Assembly: GCA_900545665.1 (NCBI GenBank)
Contig: UQZU01000021.1
Coordinates: 1 to 36,947, forward strand
DNA from: an uncultured Collinsella sp.
Lineage (GTDB): Bacteria; Actinomycetota; Coriobacteriia; Coriobacteriales; Coriobacteriaceae
Length of the DNA stretch: 36,947 nt
Direction of reading: 5' to 3'
Position numbers and translations under genes: made by a program
Shown: positions 8,153 through 15,655 of the stretch, piece after piece
Position numbering within the stretch: position 1 is the stretch's first letter
Layout: each line of letters opens with the position of its first letter
The notes under the pieces: model-generated
What the model was told of the DNA's origin: nothing
What the model saw: only the letters and a program-made list of their open reading frames with translations
Database searches by the model: none

Positions 8153-8974
8153 ATGCCCTACCTGCTTTCTTGTGATATCCATACTCATACGATGTTCTCC
8201 GCGCATGCGTATTCAACCATCGAGGAGAACATATATTGGGCGGCAGAACGCGGCCTGCAGGTGCTCGGATCTGCCGACCATCTGAGCTCGATGGTTACGC
8301 CTTGCCCCAATGACCTGCGCAGTTTCCAGTTCTTTATTAACCAGGATATCTGGCCGCGCATTTGGAGCGGCGTGCTGATGCTTCGCGGCGCCGAGGTCGA
8401 TATCGTTTCGCTGGACGGAAGCTTGTTTGGCGAGGACATTCCCGTGTCGCTCGATATTGCCGGCGATTCGTACAGTCACCAGCATTCGCTGTTCGATTTG
8501 GTGACGCGTAATTTGGATTATTTGGTGGCAAGCGTGCATAACCCGCAGTTTGCCGAAGGCGCGACGCTCGCCCAAACGACCCAGATGTACATCAATGCCC
8601 TGGAGCACCCCAAGGTGTTCATGCTTGGGCATACGGGTCGTTCGGGCGTGCCGTTCGATATCGATGAGGTGCTGCTGGCGGCCAAGGCCAAGCACAAGAT
8701 CATTGAGATCAATAACCATAGTCTTGAGCATGGCACGGATGCCGAGCATTGGGCCGCATGCCGCAAGATTGCCGAGCGTTGCGCCGAGCTGGGCGTGGGC
8801 ATTGGCGTGTCGACCGATGCCCATATTGGCATGGCCATTGGCAAGCTTGACCATGCCCGCAAGTTGCTCGACGAGATTCACTTCCCGCTGGATTTGATTG
8901 TGACGCGTGACCGCGAGACGCTGCTGCGCGAGATGGCGGCAGCCGGTGTGTGCGACCTGCGCAAGGGGATGTAG
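8153..8974 (+). CDS. PHP-domain phosphoesterase, YcdX-like, 273 aa
   Basis: The PHP (polymerase and histidinol phosphatase) fold hydrolyses phosphate esters with a cluster of bound metals. Motif I DIHTHT (H10, H12) starts the protein. ADHLS, EVDIVS, ASVHNP, LGHTGRSG, EINNHS and VSTDAH follow in the order seen in YcdX-type proteins, so all metal-ligand stretches appear intact. Substrate unknown; histidinol phosphate is possible, but no his genes are nearby. TAAGGAG stands 8 nt before the ATG. It is a single gene ended by the hairpin at about 8997-9030. Confidence 0.85.
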   Translation: MPYLLSCDIHTHTMFSAHAYSTIEENIYWAAERGLQVLGSADHLSSMVTPCPNDLRSFQFFINQDIWPRIWSGVLMLRGAEVDIVSLDGSLFGEDIPVSLDIAGDSYSHQHSLFDLVTRNLDYLVASVHNPQFAEGATLAQTTQMYINALEHPKVFMLGHTGRSGVPFDIDEVLLAAKAKHKIIEINNHSLEHGTDAEHWAACRKIAERCAELGVGIGVSTDAHIGMAIGKLDHARKLLDEIHFPLDLIVTRDRETLLREMAAAGVCDLRKGM

Positions 8975-8996
8975 CGAGACTCATATGCCCAACGAA

Positions 8997-9030
8997 GGGG
9001 GGGGGCGGTCCAGACGGGCCGCCTCCTTTC
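8997..9030 (+). terminator. Terminator after the PHP gene
   Basis: A G-run leads into GGCGG (9004-9008), which pairs with CCGCC (9019-9023), followed by TCCTTTCTT. The outer G and C runs extend the stem. It also lies just beyond the end of the converging methyltransferase gene. Confidence 0.6.
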
Positions 9031-9043
9031 TTGTGCCGGTGGG

Positions 9044-10492
9044 TTAGCGGCGCTCGAGGACCGCTATGGTTTCGGTGTGGTCGGTATGGGGGAACATGTC
9101 GACGGGCGTGATCTTGAGCAGGCGATAGCCTCCGTCGAGGAGTTGGTGCAGGTCGCGCTCTTGGGTCACGGGGTTGCAGCTGATATAAGTGATGCGACGC
9201 GGCTTAAGTGCGCAGGCGGCCTCGAGGAACTCGGGGGTAGAGCCGGCGCGCGGCGGGTCGATGGAAAGGACGTCGACGCGCTCGCTGTTATCGGCGGCAT
9301 CTAGGATGTAGTCGGTGGCGTCGTCGGCCATAAACCAAGCGCTGCGGGTGAGGCCGTTGAGTTCGGCATTGCGACGTGCGTCGGCAATGCCCGCCGGGTT
9401 GCGCTCCACGCCGAGCAACATAATGCCGACACCTCTGTCCTGGGCATCCTTCGCGGCGCACAGACCGATGGTGCCGCTGCCGCAGTACGCGTCCATAAGA
9501 ATGTCACCCTGCTGCAGATCCATGCCGTCAATGGCGAGCTGATAGAGCAGTTCGGTCTGCTGCGGATTGGTCTGATAGAACGCGGTAGGGGAGATATCGA
9601 ATTCGCAACCGAGCAACTGGTCGCGCATGCACTCGGCGCCATAGACGATACGAGTCTCCTCGCCCAAGATGGCGTTACCGGGACGGCCATTGATATTTTG
9701 GGCAACGGTGACGATATGCGGATCGAGCGCCGCGACGGCCTCAAAGAACTCCTGCGCATGCGGTAAGTCGCGCTGGGCGGTCACGAGCGTAACCATGACT
9801 TGGTCGGTACGCCAACCGCAGCGGACGACGGCATAGCGAAGCAGACCAAGATGCTTGTCCTCATTAAACGCGGGAATATGCAGCCGCTCAGCTTCGCGTG
9901 CGATGCCGTTGAGAATCTGACGGGCACCTGGCGCCTCGACAGGACACTCGGGTACGGCAACGATTCTGTGCGTGCCGCGCTCAAAGAAACCGCAACGGAC
10001 AGCGCCCTCCTTACCGGGAGCAAAGGGAGTGGCGGCCTTATGACGAAAGCCACGCGGCGCAGGATATTTACCCGGGTCACCCAGGGTGACGCCCATACCG
10101 CGAATAGGATCAACGGCGATACCCTCACGCTCACAAAGCGAAGCAAAAAGCTCCTCCATAGCAGCCTGCTTGGCCGCCAACTGCTTCTTATAAGGACGAT
10201 TGAGCGCCGTGCACCCACCGCAAGATTTCATGATCGAACAGGGAGACTTGGGGTCCACAGCCTTACGCGCAGACGAAACCGGATCTTTATGCGGGCGCTT
10301 GGAACGAGTCTGAGGCGCTTTATCCCCGCCTCGACGAGAGTCAGAACGCTTGGTCTTAGCTCTGCTCTTGGTCGGTTTGCTTTTTGCAGCTTTAGAAGAC
10401 TTGGATTTCGTAGAAGATTTCTCCTCCTTCGACCCCTCAGCCGCCTCGATCAAAGCACGACGAGCCTTACGCTCCGCACGAGATTCTGCCAT
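9044..10492 (-). CDS. 23S rRNA / tRNA (uracil-5-)-methyltransferase, RlmC/RlmD/TrmA family, 482 aa
   Basis: The enzyme methylates C5 of a uracil in rRNA or tRNA with S-adenosylmethionine. Cys85, Cys91, Cys94 and probably Cys183 form the CX5CX2C...C pattern that holds a [4Fe-4S] cluster in RumA (RlmD). The SAM motif DAYCGSGTIGL is at 334-344, IDPPRAG at 411-417, the catalytic Cys439 lies in YISCNP, and the Glu in TDHTETIAVLERR is the expected base. The first ~80 residues are a Lys/Ser/Arg-rich low-complexity tail instead of a TRAM domain, so RNA binding may rely on this basic tail. Which uracil is modified cannot be told. Ribosome binding site weak (GGGG). Convergent with the PHP gene. Confidence 0.9.
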   Translation of the reverse strand: MAESRAERKARRALIEAAEGSKEEKSSTKSKSSKAAKSKPTKSRAKTKRSDSRRGGDKAPQTRSKRPHKDPVSSARKAVDPKSPCSIMKSCGGCTALNRPYKKQLAAKQAAMEELFASLCEREGIAVDPIRGMGVTLGDPGKYPAPRGFRHKAATPFAPGKEGAVRCGFFERGTHRIVAVPECPVEAPGARQILNGIAREAERLHIPAFNEDKHLGLLRYAVVRCGWRTDQVMVTLVTAQRDLPHAQEFFEAVAALDPHIVTVAQNINGRPGNAILGEETRIVYGAECMRDQLLGCEFDISPTAFYQTNPQQTELLYQLAIDGMDLQQGDILMDAYCGSGTIGLCAAKDAQDRGVGIMLLGVERNPAGIADARRNAELNGLTRSAWFMADDATDYILDAADNSERVDVLSIDPPRAGSTPEFLEAACALKPRRITYISCNPVTQERDLHQLLDGGYRLLKITPVDMFPHTDHTETIAVLERR

Positions 10493-10633
10493 GAATTAAC
10501 CCCACTAATTTACAAATTGAAATCTGAAAGCATTGTACCGTGCCAAGCTAGCGGACGATATGCAAGCGTCCATTTCGTGTCAGTGATAAGTCCAACGATG
10601 TTTGCTCCCCGCCCATGCCGGGCAAACCCTCCC

Positions 10634-10662
10634 TTGTACTTTATCAAGGTAGAGTGTATGAT
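10634..10662 (+). promoter_or_regulatory. Promoter of the amino-acid ABC importer
   Basis: TTGTAC (10634-10639) and TATGAT (10657-10662) are separated by 17 nt, a good housekeeping-sigma promoter. The predicted transcription start is near 10669, 50 nt before the lipoprotein start. Confidence 0.65.
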
Positions 10663-10680
10663 TCTGGACGTTACACGACT

Positions 10681-10700
10681 CACTTTACTTAACTAAAGTG
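10681..10700 (+). promoter_or_regulatory. Palindromic operator candidate before the importer
   Basis: CACTTTA (10681-10687) and TAAAGTG (10694-10700) flank CTTAAC. The site lies just downstream of the predicted transcription start, a position suited to a repressor. The inner 16 bp match 34477-34492 upstream of ilvE at 14 of 16 positions. Confidence 0.5.
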
Positions 10701-10718
10701 CCATCAAGGGGGAATACC

Positions 10719-11579
10719 ATGAATACCGATATGTCTCGTCGTCAGTTTGTTGGTCTAGCCGGCTCGCTCGCCACGGTGCTTGGCCTTGGTCTTGTCGGTT
10801 GCGGCGGTGGTGCCGGCAAGGGCTCCGCTGCTGGCTCTGCCGCGGCCAAGGATGTGAAGGGCGCTGCGGAGTCCAAGAAGCTCGTGGTGGGCTTTGATAA
10901 GTCCTATCCTCCGTACGGCTTTGTGGGCGACGATGGCGAGTACACCGGCTTTGATCTCGATCTGGCCAAGGCTGTTGCCGATAAGCAGGGCTGGGAGGTC
11001 AAATACGAGGCCATCGACTGGGATGCCAAGGATACGCTGCTTAACTCGGGCGCCATCAACTGCATCTGGAACGGCTTTACCATGGAGGGTCGCGAGGACG
11101 ATTACACGTTCTCCGAGCCGTACATGCTCAACGAGCAGGTGCTGGTGGTAAAGAAGGATGCGGGCATCAAGAGCTGGGACGATCTTGCCGGTAAGACCGC
11201 GATTACCCAGACCGATTCCGCTGCGCAGGATGTGCTCGAGGGTGACCAGAAGGATCTGGCGGCGACGTTTGCCACGCTCGACACGATCGGCGAGTACAAC
11301 ACGGCCTTTATGCAGCTCGAGAGCGGCGCGGTCGATGCTGTGGCTTGCGACCTTTCGATTGCCCAGTATCAGCTTGCCGCAAAGCCCGATGCCTATACGC
11401 AGCTTGATGAGCCGCTGTCCAGCGAGCACTACGCCGTCGGCTTTAAGAAGGGCGACACCAAGTCGGCCGACGCCGTGACGGAGGCGCTCAAGGCACTCTA
11501 TGAGGACGGCACGGTCAAGGACCTGTGCGACAAGTATGCGGATTACGGTCTTTCCTTCGACAACTGGGTTCTGAAATAG
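10719..11579 (+). CDS. Amino-acid ABC transporter substrate-binding lipoprotein, 286 aa
   Basis: This extracytoplasmic lipoprotein captures a polar amino acid for import. The N-terminus has a twin-arginine-like SRRQFVGLAG, a hydrophobic segment and the lipobox LVGC with Cys28 as the lipid-modified residue, followed by a Gly/Ala/Ser-rich linker. The mature part is a type-3 solute-binding domain: LVVGFDKSYPPYGFVGDDG, FDLDLAKAVA, TMEGREDDYTFSEPY and a C-terminal LKALYEDGTVKDLCDKYADYG. This matches cystine/glutamine/arginine-type binders; the ligand is uncertain. AAGGGGG at 10706-10712 supports the ATG at 10719. Permease and ATPase genes follow. Confidence 0.92.
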   Translation: MNTDMSRRQFVGLAGSLATVLGLGLVGCGGGAGKGSAAGSAAAKDVKGAAESKKLVVGFDKSYPPYGFVGDDGEYTGFDLDLAKAVADKQGWEVKYEAIDWDAKDTLLNSGAINCIWNGFTMEGREDDYTFSEPYMLNEQVLVVKKDAGIKSWDDLAGKTAITQTDSAAQDVLEGDQKDLAATFATLDTIGEYNTAFMQLESGAVDAVACDLSIAQYQLAAKPDAYTQLDEPLSSEHYAVGFKKGDTKSADAVTEALKALYEDGTVKDLCDKYADYGLSFDNWVLK

Positions 11580-11583
11580 CGGC

Positions 11584-11677
11584 TTTCCCAGGCACCCGAT
11601 TTTGCCGTTCAAACCGTCGCTTGCGTACATTTAGTACGCGGCGCTCCTCTTTCACGGCAAACTCGAGCACCTGGAAA
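11584..11677 (+). other. Long imperfect hairpin between binding-protein and permease genes
   Basis: TTTcCCAGG (11584-11592) pairs with CCTGGAAA (11670-11677) and TTTGCCGT (11601-11608) pairs with ACGGCAAA (11654-11661). At the tip GCGTAC-ATTTA-GTACGC forms a short stem. There is no T-tract. In many importer operons an intergenic hairpin protects the 5' message and lowers permease synthesis; that role here is inferred. Confidence 0.6.
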
Positions 11678-11729
11678 ACCCGCTTTAGCATTGGGTTTGC
11701 TGTTCTGTTGTCGCGAAAGAGAGCTTAGG

Positions 11730-12383
11730 TTGTCTATTCAGGTCATGATGCAGATGCTTGGCCAGGGATTCTTGGTCAGTTTGCAGTTGTTTGTGCTGAC
11801 ACTGCTGGGGTCGATTCCGCTGGGAATCCCCGTGGCGTTTATGCGCATGAGCAAAATCGCGCCGCTTCGCTGGATTGCGCGCATCTACATTTCGGTCATG
11901 CGCGGTACGCCGCTCATGCTGCAGATGTTTGCCATCTACTTTGCCCCGTACTACGTGTTCGGCATTTCGCTCACGCCCGATTCCAAGTGGACGGCGTGCG
12001 TCGTGGCGTTCATCATCAACTACGCCGGTTACTTTGCCGAGATCTATCGCTCGGGCCTGCAGTCCATTCCGCGCGGTCAATACGAGGCAGCGGAGGTGCT
12101 GGGCTATTCGCGCATGCAGACGTTTCTGTATATCGTGATGCCGCAGGTCGCCAAGCGTATTCTGCCGGCGATGGGCAACGAGATCATCACGCTGGTCAAG
12201 GACACGTCGCTGGCGTTTGCCATTGGCGTGGGTGAGATGTTCTCGACGGCCAAGGCGCTGGTCGCCTCGCAGGTGAGCATGGTGCCGTTTGCGATCGCGG
12301 CGCTGATTTACTGGGTCTTTAATTTCGTCGTCGAGATGCTGCTGGGCGCCGCCGAGAAAAAATTGGATTACTACCATGATTAA
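11730..12383 (+). CDS. Amino-acid ABC transporter permease, about 217 aa
   Basis: This is an inner-membrane HisM/GlnP-type permease with several hydrophobic helices, such as FLVSLQLFVLTLLGSIPLG and the C-terminal FAIAALIYWVFNFVVEMLL. The coupling (EAA) loop for the ATPase is EAAEVLGYSRMQTFLYIVMP, and the family motif YISVMRGTPLMLQMF is present. The start is uncertain: TTG at 11730 has AGAGAG at sensible spacing, while ATG at 11745 or 11748 has only a weak AGG. An ATG at 11691 would give an unlikely N-terminus. Its end overlaps the ATPase start by 8 nt, implying coupled translation. Confidence 0.88.
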   Translation: MSIQVMMQMLGQGFLVSLQLFVLTLLGSIPLGIPVAFMRMSKIAPLRWIARIYISVMRGTPLMLQMFAIYFAPYYVFGISLTPDSKWTACVVAFIINYAGYFAEIYRSGLQSIPRGQYEAAEVLGYSRMQTFLYIVMPQVAKRILPAMGNEIITLVKDTSLAFAIGVGEMFSTAKALVASQVSMVPFAIAALIYWVFNFVVEMLLGAAEKKLDYYHD

Positions 12384-13140
12384 TTCGGTAATGAATATAG
12401 CGAACGCGCGCAAGGCGTTTGGCGGCAATGAGGTGCTCAAGGATATCTCGCTTGAGGTGAAGCGTGGCGAGGTCGTGGCGATTATCGGACCTTCGGGTGG
12501 CGGTAAGTCCACGCTGCTGCGGTGTGCCACGCTGCTCGAGACACTCGACGGCGGCTCGCTTTCGTTTGGCGACCTTGCCGTTGCGACGGATGCGGGTTCG
12601 GGCGCGGTCTATGCGAAGGGCGATGTGCCCAAGCAGGCGCGCTCGCGATTCGGCCTGGTGTTCCAAAATTACAACCTGTTCCCGCACTATACCGTGATGA
12701 AAAACATCATCGACGCGCCGATCCGCGTGCTTAAGCGCCCGCGCGAGCAGGCGGAAGCTCGCGCTCACGAGCTGATTGCGCAAATGGGGCTGACGGGCAA
12801 CGAGAACAAGGTGCCGTGTGAGCTTTCGGGCGGTCAGCAGCAGCGCGTGAGTATTGCCCGCGCCCTGGCGCTCGATCCGGAAATCTTATTCTTTGACGAG
12901 CCGACCTCGGCGCTCGACCCCGAGCTGACGGCCGAGGTGCTGCGTGTCATTAAAGACCTTGCCGCGCAGAATATGACGATGGTGATCGTGACCCACGCGA
13001 TGCAGTTTGCGCGCGATGTTGCCGACCGCGTGGTCTTTATGGATGGCGGCCGCATTGTCGAGGAGGGTCCTGCCGAGCAGGTCATCGACCATCCGCGTGA
13101 GCAGCGCACCCGTGAGTTCTTGAGCCGTATCGAGGGATAG
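12376..13140 (+). CDS. Amino-acid ABC transporter ATP-binding protein, 254 aa
   Basis: This is the cytoplasmic ATPase of the importer, GlnQ/HisP type. Walker A is GPSGGGKS at 38-45, the Q-loop region is GLVFQNYNLFPHYTV, the signature LSGGQQQR starts at 150, Walker B is ILFFDEPTSALD with D174/E175, and the switch histidine lies in VIVTHAMQFA. A short insert (DAGSGAVYAKGDVPKQARSR) sits before the Q-loop, as in some relatives. The start at 12376 overlaps the permease stop; an alternative ATG at 12391 lacks a better ribosome binding site. It is the last gene of the operon and is followed by a terminator. Confidence 0.93.
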   Translation: MINSVMNIANARKAFGGNEVLKDISLEVKRGEVVAIIGPSGGGKSTLLRCATLLETLDGGSLSFGDLAVATDAGSGAVYAKGDVPKQARSRFGLVFQNYNLFPHYTVMKNIIDAPIRVLKRPREQAEARAHELIAQMGLTGNENKVPCELSGGQQQRVSIARALALDPEILFFDEPTSALDPELTAEVLRVIKDLAAQNMTMVIVTHAMQFARDVADRVVFMDGGRIVEEGPAEQVIDHPREQRTREFLSRIEG

Positions 13141-13173
13141 GCTCAGGTATTTACTCAACTATTAATTGAGACG

Positions 13174-13210
13174 AAGCCGTCGCAGGTCTTACGGTCTGTG
13201 GCGGCTTTTT
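13174..13210 (+). terminator. Terminator of the amino-acid importer operon
   Basis: A 12-bp stem with wobble pairs (13174-13185 with 13196-13207) begins AAGCCG and ends CGGCTT, followed by T residues to 13210. Confidence 0.8.
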
Positions 13211-13450
13211 GTTTGCATCGACGGGGTTCAATAATCGCCTCACAAGCTTGTCTCTTCCTCTCGCCGCCTGTATTCATACGTGCGCCGAAAGGTATGCATG
13301 GACAGCCGCCCGTGAGGGTAGGGTGGTGGCATAGGACATTTGGAGGGTGAGTCGGCTCGGCTGCCGACCATGCTGCTCCCGGGATGGCACCGACCGCGAA
13401 CTCTCCCCGTTGGCGTCGCGCATTGCGCGCGGCCCTGCAAGGAGGTCATC
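13211..13450 (+). other. 240-nt non-coding leader before fusA2
   Basis: This gap after the importer terminator carries small hairpins such as GTCGGC (13351-13356) with GCCGAC (13363-13368) and CGCGC-ATT-GCGCG near 13415-13428. I looked for a T-box, a cobalamin, FMN or TPP riboswitch and an attenuator-type terminator and saw none. An open frame from 13340 joins the fusA2 frame but has no ribosome binding site and reads as non-protein. Confidence 0.35.
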
Positions 13451-15526
13451 ATGGGTGCTCCCAAGACCGGTAACGTAAGGAACGTGGTGCTCGTAGGCCA
13501 AGGCGGGGTGGGCAAGACTTCACTCGCCGAAGCCATGCTCCACCTTTCCGGCAAGACCGCCCGCCTGGGCGGCCACGACGGCACCAAGCCCACGCTCGAC
13601 TATGACCCCGAAGAGGTTAAGCGTGCGTTTTCCATCTCGACGACCATCGCGCCGATCGACTGGAAGGGCGCGCGCATCAATGTGCTCGATGCCCCGTGCT
13701 ACCCCGATTTTATCGGCGACGCCTTTGCCGCGATGAGCGTCTGCGAGACGGCTCTGTTTGTGGTCGACGCCGAGGCCGGCCCACAGCCTACGACGGTTAA
13801 GCTCTGGTATGCCGCCGAGGACCTGCGTCTGGCGCGTGCGGTGTTCGTAAACCGCCTGTCGCGCTCCGAGGCCAGCTTTGCGACCACGATGGACCTGCTG
13901 CAAGAGCGCTTTGGCACGCGCCTGGGCGCCGTGACCCTTCCCTGGGGCGAGGGCGAGGACTTTGACGGCATCATCGACCTGGTGCGCATGAAGGCGCGCC
14001 ATTGCAACGGCACCGAAGCCGTTGAGTCGGAGATTCCCGAGGAGTATCGTGCCCAGGCCGAGGAGGCCCATGACCATCTGTGCGAGCTGGTGGCCGAGGC
14101 CGACGATGAGCTGATGATGAAGTACCTGGAAGGCGAGGAGACGCTGACGCAGGAGGAGCTTGAGGGCTTGCTGTCGAAGGCGATTGCCGAGCGCATCTTT
14201 GTGCCGGTCTTTGCGGGCGATTGCATTAAGGAGCAGGGCGTCAACTCGCTGATGGACGACATCGCCACATACTTCCCGGCGCCGACCGACTACGGCGAGA
14301 TGCCGCTTATCGACGGCGATTCGCTCAAGATTTCAAGCGACGATGATCGTCCGGTGGCGTTTGTGTTTAAGACCCTGGCCGATCCGCAGCAGGGTCGCAT
14401 CAGCTTTATCAAGGTGCTGACGGGTACGCTTGAGCCGGGCCTTGAGCTGGTCAACGCGCGCACGCGCAAGGGCGACCGTCTGGCTCACCTGTATGTGATG
14501 TGCGGCCGCGACATGACCGAGGTCGGTCACGCCTATGCCGGCGACATTATCGTGGCACCCAAGCTGGCGGCCGAGACGGGCGATACGCTCTCGATTACCG
14601 GCAAGGTCGAGGCTGCGGCGTTTAAGTTCCCCAACTCGCAGTACCGCATTGCCATCGAGGCCGAGAATCGCGGGGACGAAGAGAAGCTCTACACGTTTAT
14701 CGAGAAGGCCTGCAAGGCCGATCCGACCATGAGCATCGATCGTGACGAGGAGACCGGCCAGACCATTATCTCCGCCGTGGGTGAGGCGCAGGTTTCGGTG
14801 CTGCTCAACCGTTTGGAGGACCGTACCAAGGTCGTGGCCAAGAGCGTGCCGATCCGCATTCCGTATCGCGAGACCATCCGCCGCACGGCGAGCGCCCAGG
14901 GCCGCCACAAGAAGCAGACCGGTGGTGCCGGTCAGTACGGCGACTGCTGGCTGCGCGTGGAGCCGCTCATTGGGCCCGACGGCACGAGCGACGGCTACGA
15001 GTTTGTGGACGAGGTCGTGGGTGGCCGCATTCCGCGCTCGCTGATTCCCGCCGTGGACAAGGGCGTCCAGGAGACCATGAAGGACGGCATCATTGCCGGC
15101 TACCCGCTCACGGGCATTCGCGTGGCTGTGTACGACGGCTCGTATCACAGCGTCGACTCCAACGAGATGGCGTTCCGCGCGGCGGCTCGCATCGGCCTGC
15201 GCAAGGCATGCGCCGATGCCGACCCGGTGGTGCTGGAGCCCATCGAGGAAATCACGGTGACTATCCCCGAGAGCTACGCCGGCGCCGTGATGGGCGACAT
15301 CTCGGCATCGCGCGGTCGCGTGACGGGCATGGAGACCGATGAGCGCGGCGACACCGTGGTCATCGCCCAGGCGCCGCTGGCCGAGTTGACGGATTACTCG
15401 ACGCGCCTGCGCTCTATCACGCGCGGCACGGGTGACTTTACCATGAAGCCCGCTGGCTATGAGCAGGTTCCCTATGACGTTCAGGCCAAGCTGGTCGAGC
15501 GCTATGAGGAGGGTCGCGCCAAGTAG
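13451..15526 (+). CDS. fusA2: Elongation factor G-like protein FusA2, 691 aa
   Basis: The protein has EF-G architecture: a GTP-binding domain at about 10-280, a beta-barrel domain II, then domains III-V with the domain IV/V match RKACADADPVVLEPIEEITV and GDISASRGRV. G1 is GQGGVGKT (16-23), but G3 reads DAPCYPDF (80-87) instead of DTPGHVDF, so the catalytic His is Tyr and the Gly is Cys. G4 reads NRLS (134-137) instead of NKxD. This matches the actinobacterial EF-G2 group, thought not to be a normal translocase; a ribosome-linked role other than translocation is likely but unproven. AAGGAGGTC before the ATG at 13451 fixes the start. Monocistronic. Confidence 0.88.
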   Translation: MGAPKTGNVRNVVLVGQGGVGKTSLAEAMLHLSGKTARLGGHDGTKPTLDYDPEEVKRAFSISTTIAPIDWKGARINVLDAPCYPDFIGDAFAAMSVCETALFVVDAEAGPQPTTVKLWYAAEDLRLARAVFVNRLSRSEASFATTMDLLQERFGTRLGAVTLPWGEGEDFDGIIDLVRMKARHCNGTEAVESEIPEEYRAQAEEAHDHLCELVAEADDELMMKYLEGEETLTQEELEGLLSKAIAERIFVPVFAGDCIKEQGVNSLMDDIATYFPAPTDYGEMPLIDGDSLKISSDDDRPVAFVFKTLADPQQGRISFIKVLTGTLEPGLELVNARTRKGDRLAHLYVMCGRDMTEVGHAYAGDIIVAPKLAAETGDTLSITGKVEAAAFKFPNSQYRIAIEAENRGDEEKLYTFIEKACKADPTMSIDRDEETGQTIISAVGEAQVSVLLNRLEDRTKVVAKSVPIRIPYRETIRRTASAQGRHKKQTGGAGQYGDCWLRVEPLIGPDGTSDGYEFVDEVVGGRIPRSLIPAVDKGVQETMKDGIIAGYPLTGIRVAVYDGSYHSVDSNEMAFRAAARIGLRKACADADPVVLEPIEEITVTIPESYAGAVMGDISASRGRVTGMETDERGDTVVIAQAPLAELTDYSTRLRSITRGTGDFTMKPAGYEQVPYDVQAKLVERYEEGRAK

Positions 15527-15559
15527 CGTGTGGCGTTGCCTGCAATGTGGACGCTGACG

Positions 15560-15596
15560 AAAAGGCCGCCCTGGGTAATCCAGGGCGGCCTTTTTT
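15560..15596 (+). terminator. Terminator of fusA2
   Basis: A perfect stem, 15561-15574 with 15580-15593 (core GGCCGCCCTGG), has a 5-nt loop and a run of six T residues. Confidence 0.9.
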
Positions 15597-15655
15597 GATC
15601 CCATGGGGACGGAGGAAAACGAATCATTTTTGGGTTACGGGCGGTGCGGTCGGCA

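Noticed and set aside
13211..13450. T-box or known riboswitch upstream of fusA2
   Set aside because: No T-box sequence, specifier loop or terminator/antiterminator pair, and no known aptamer core could be found by eye.
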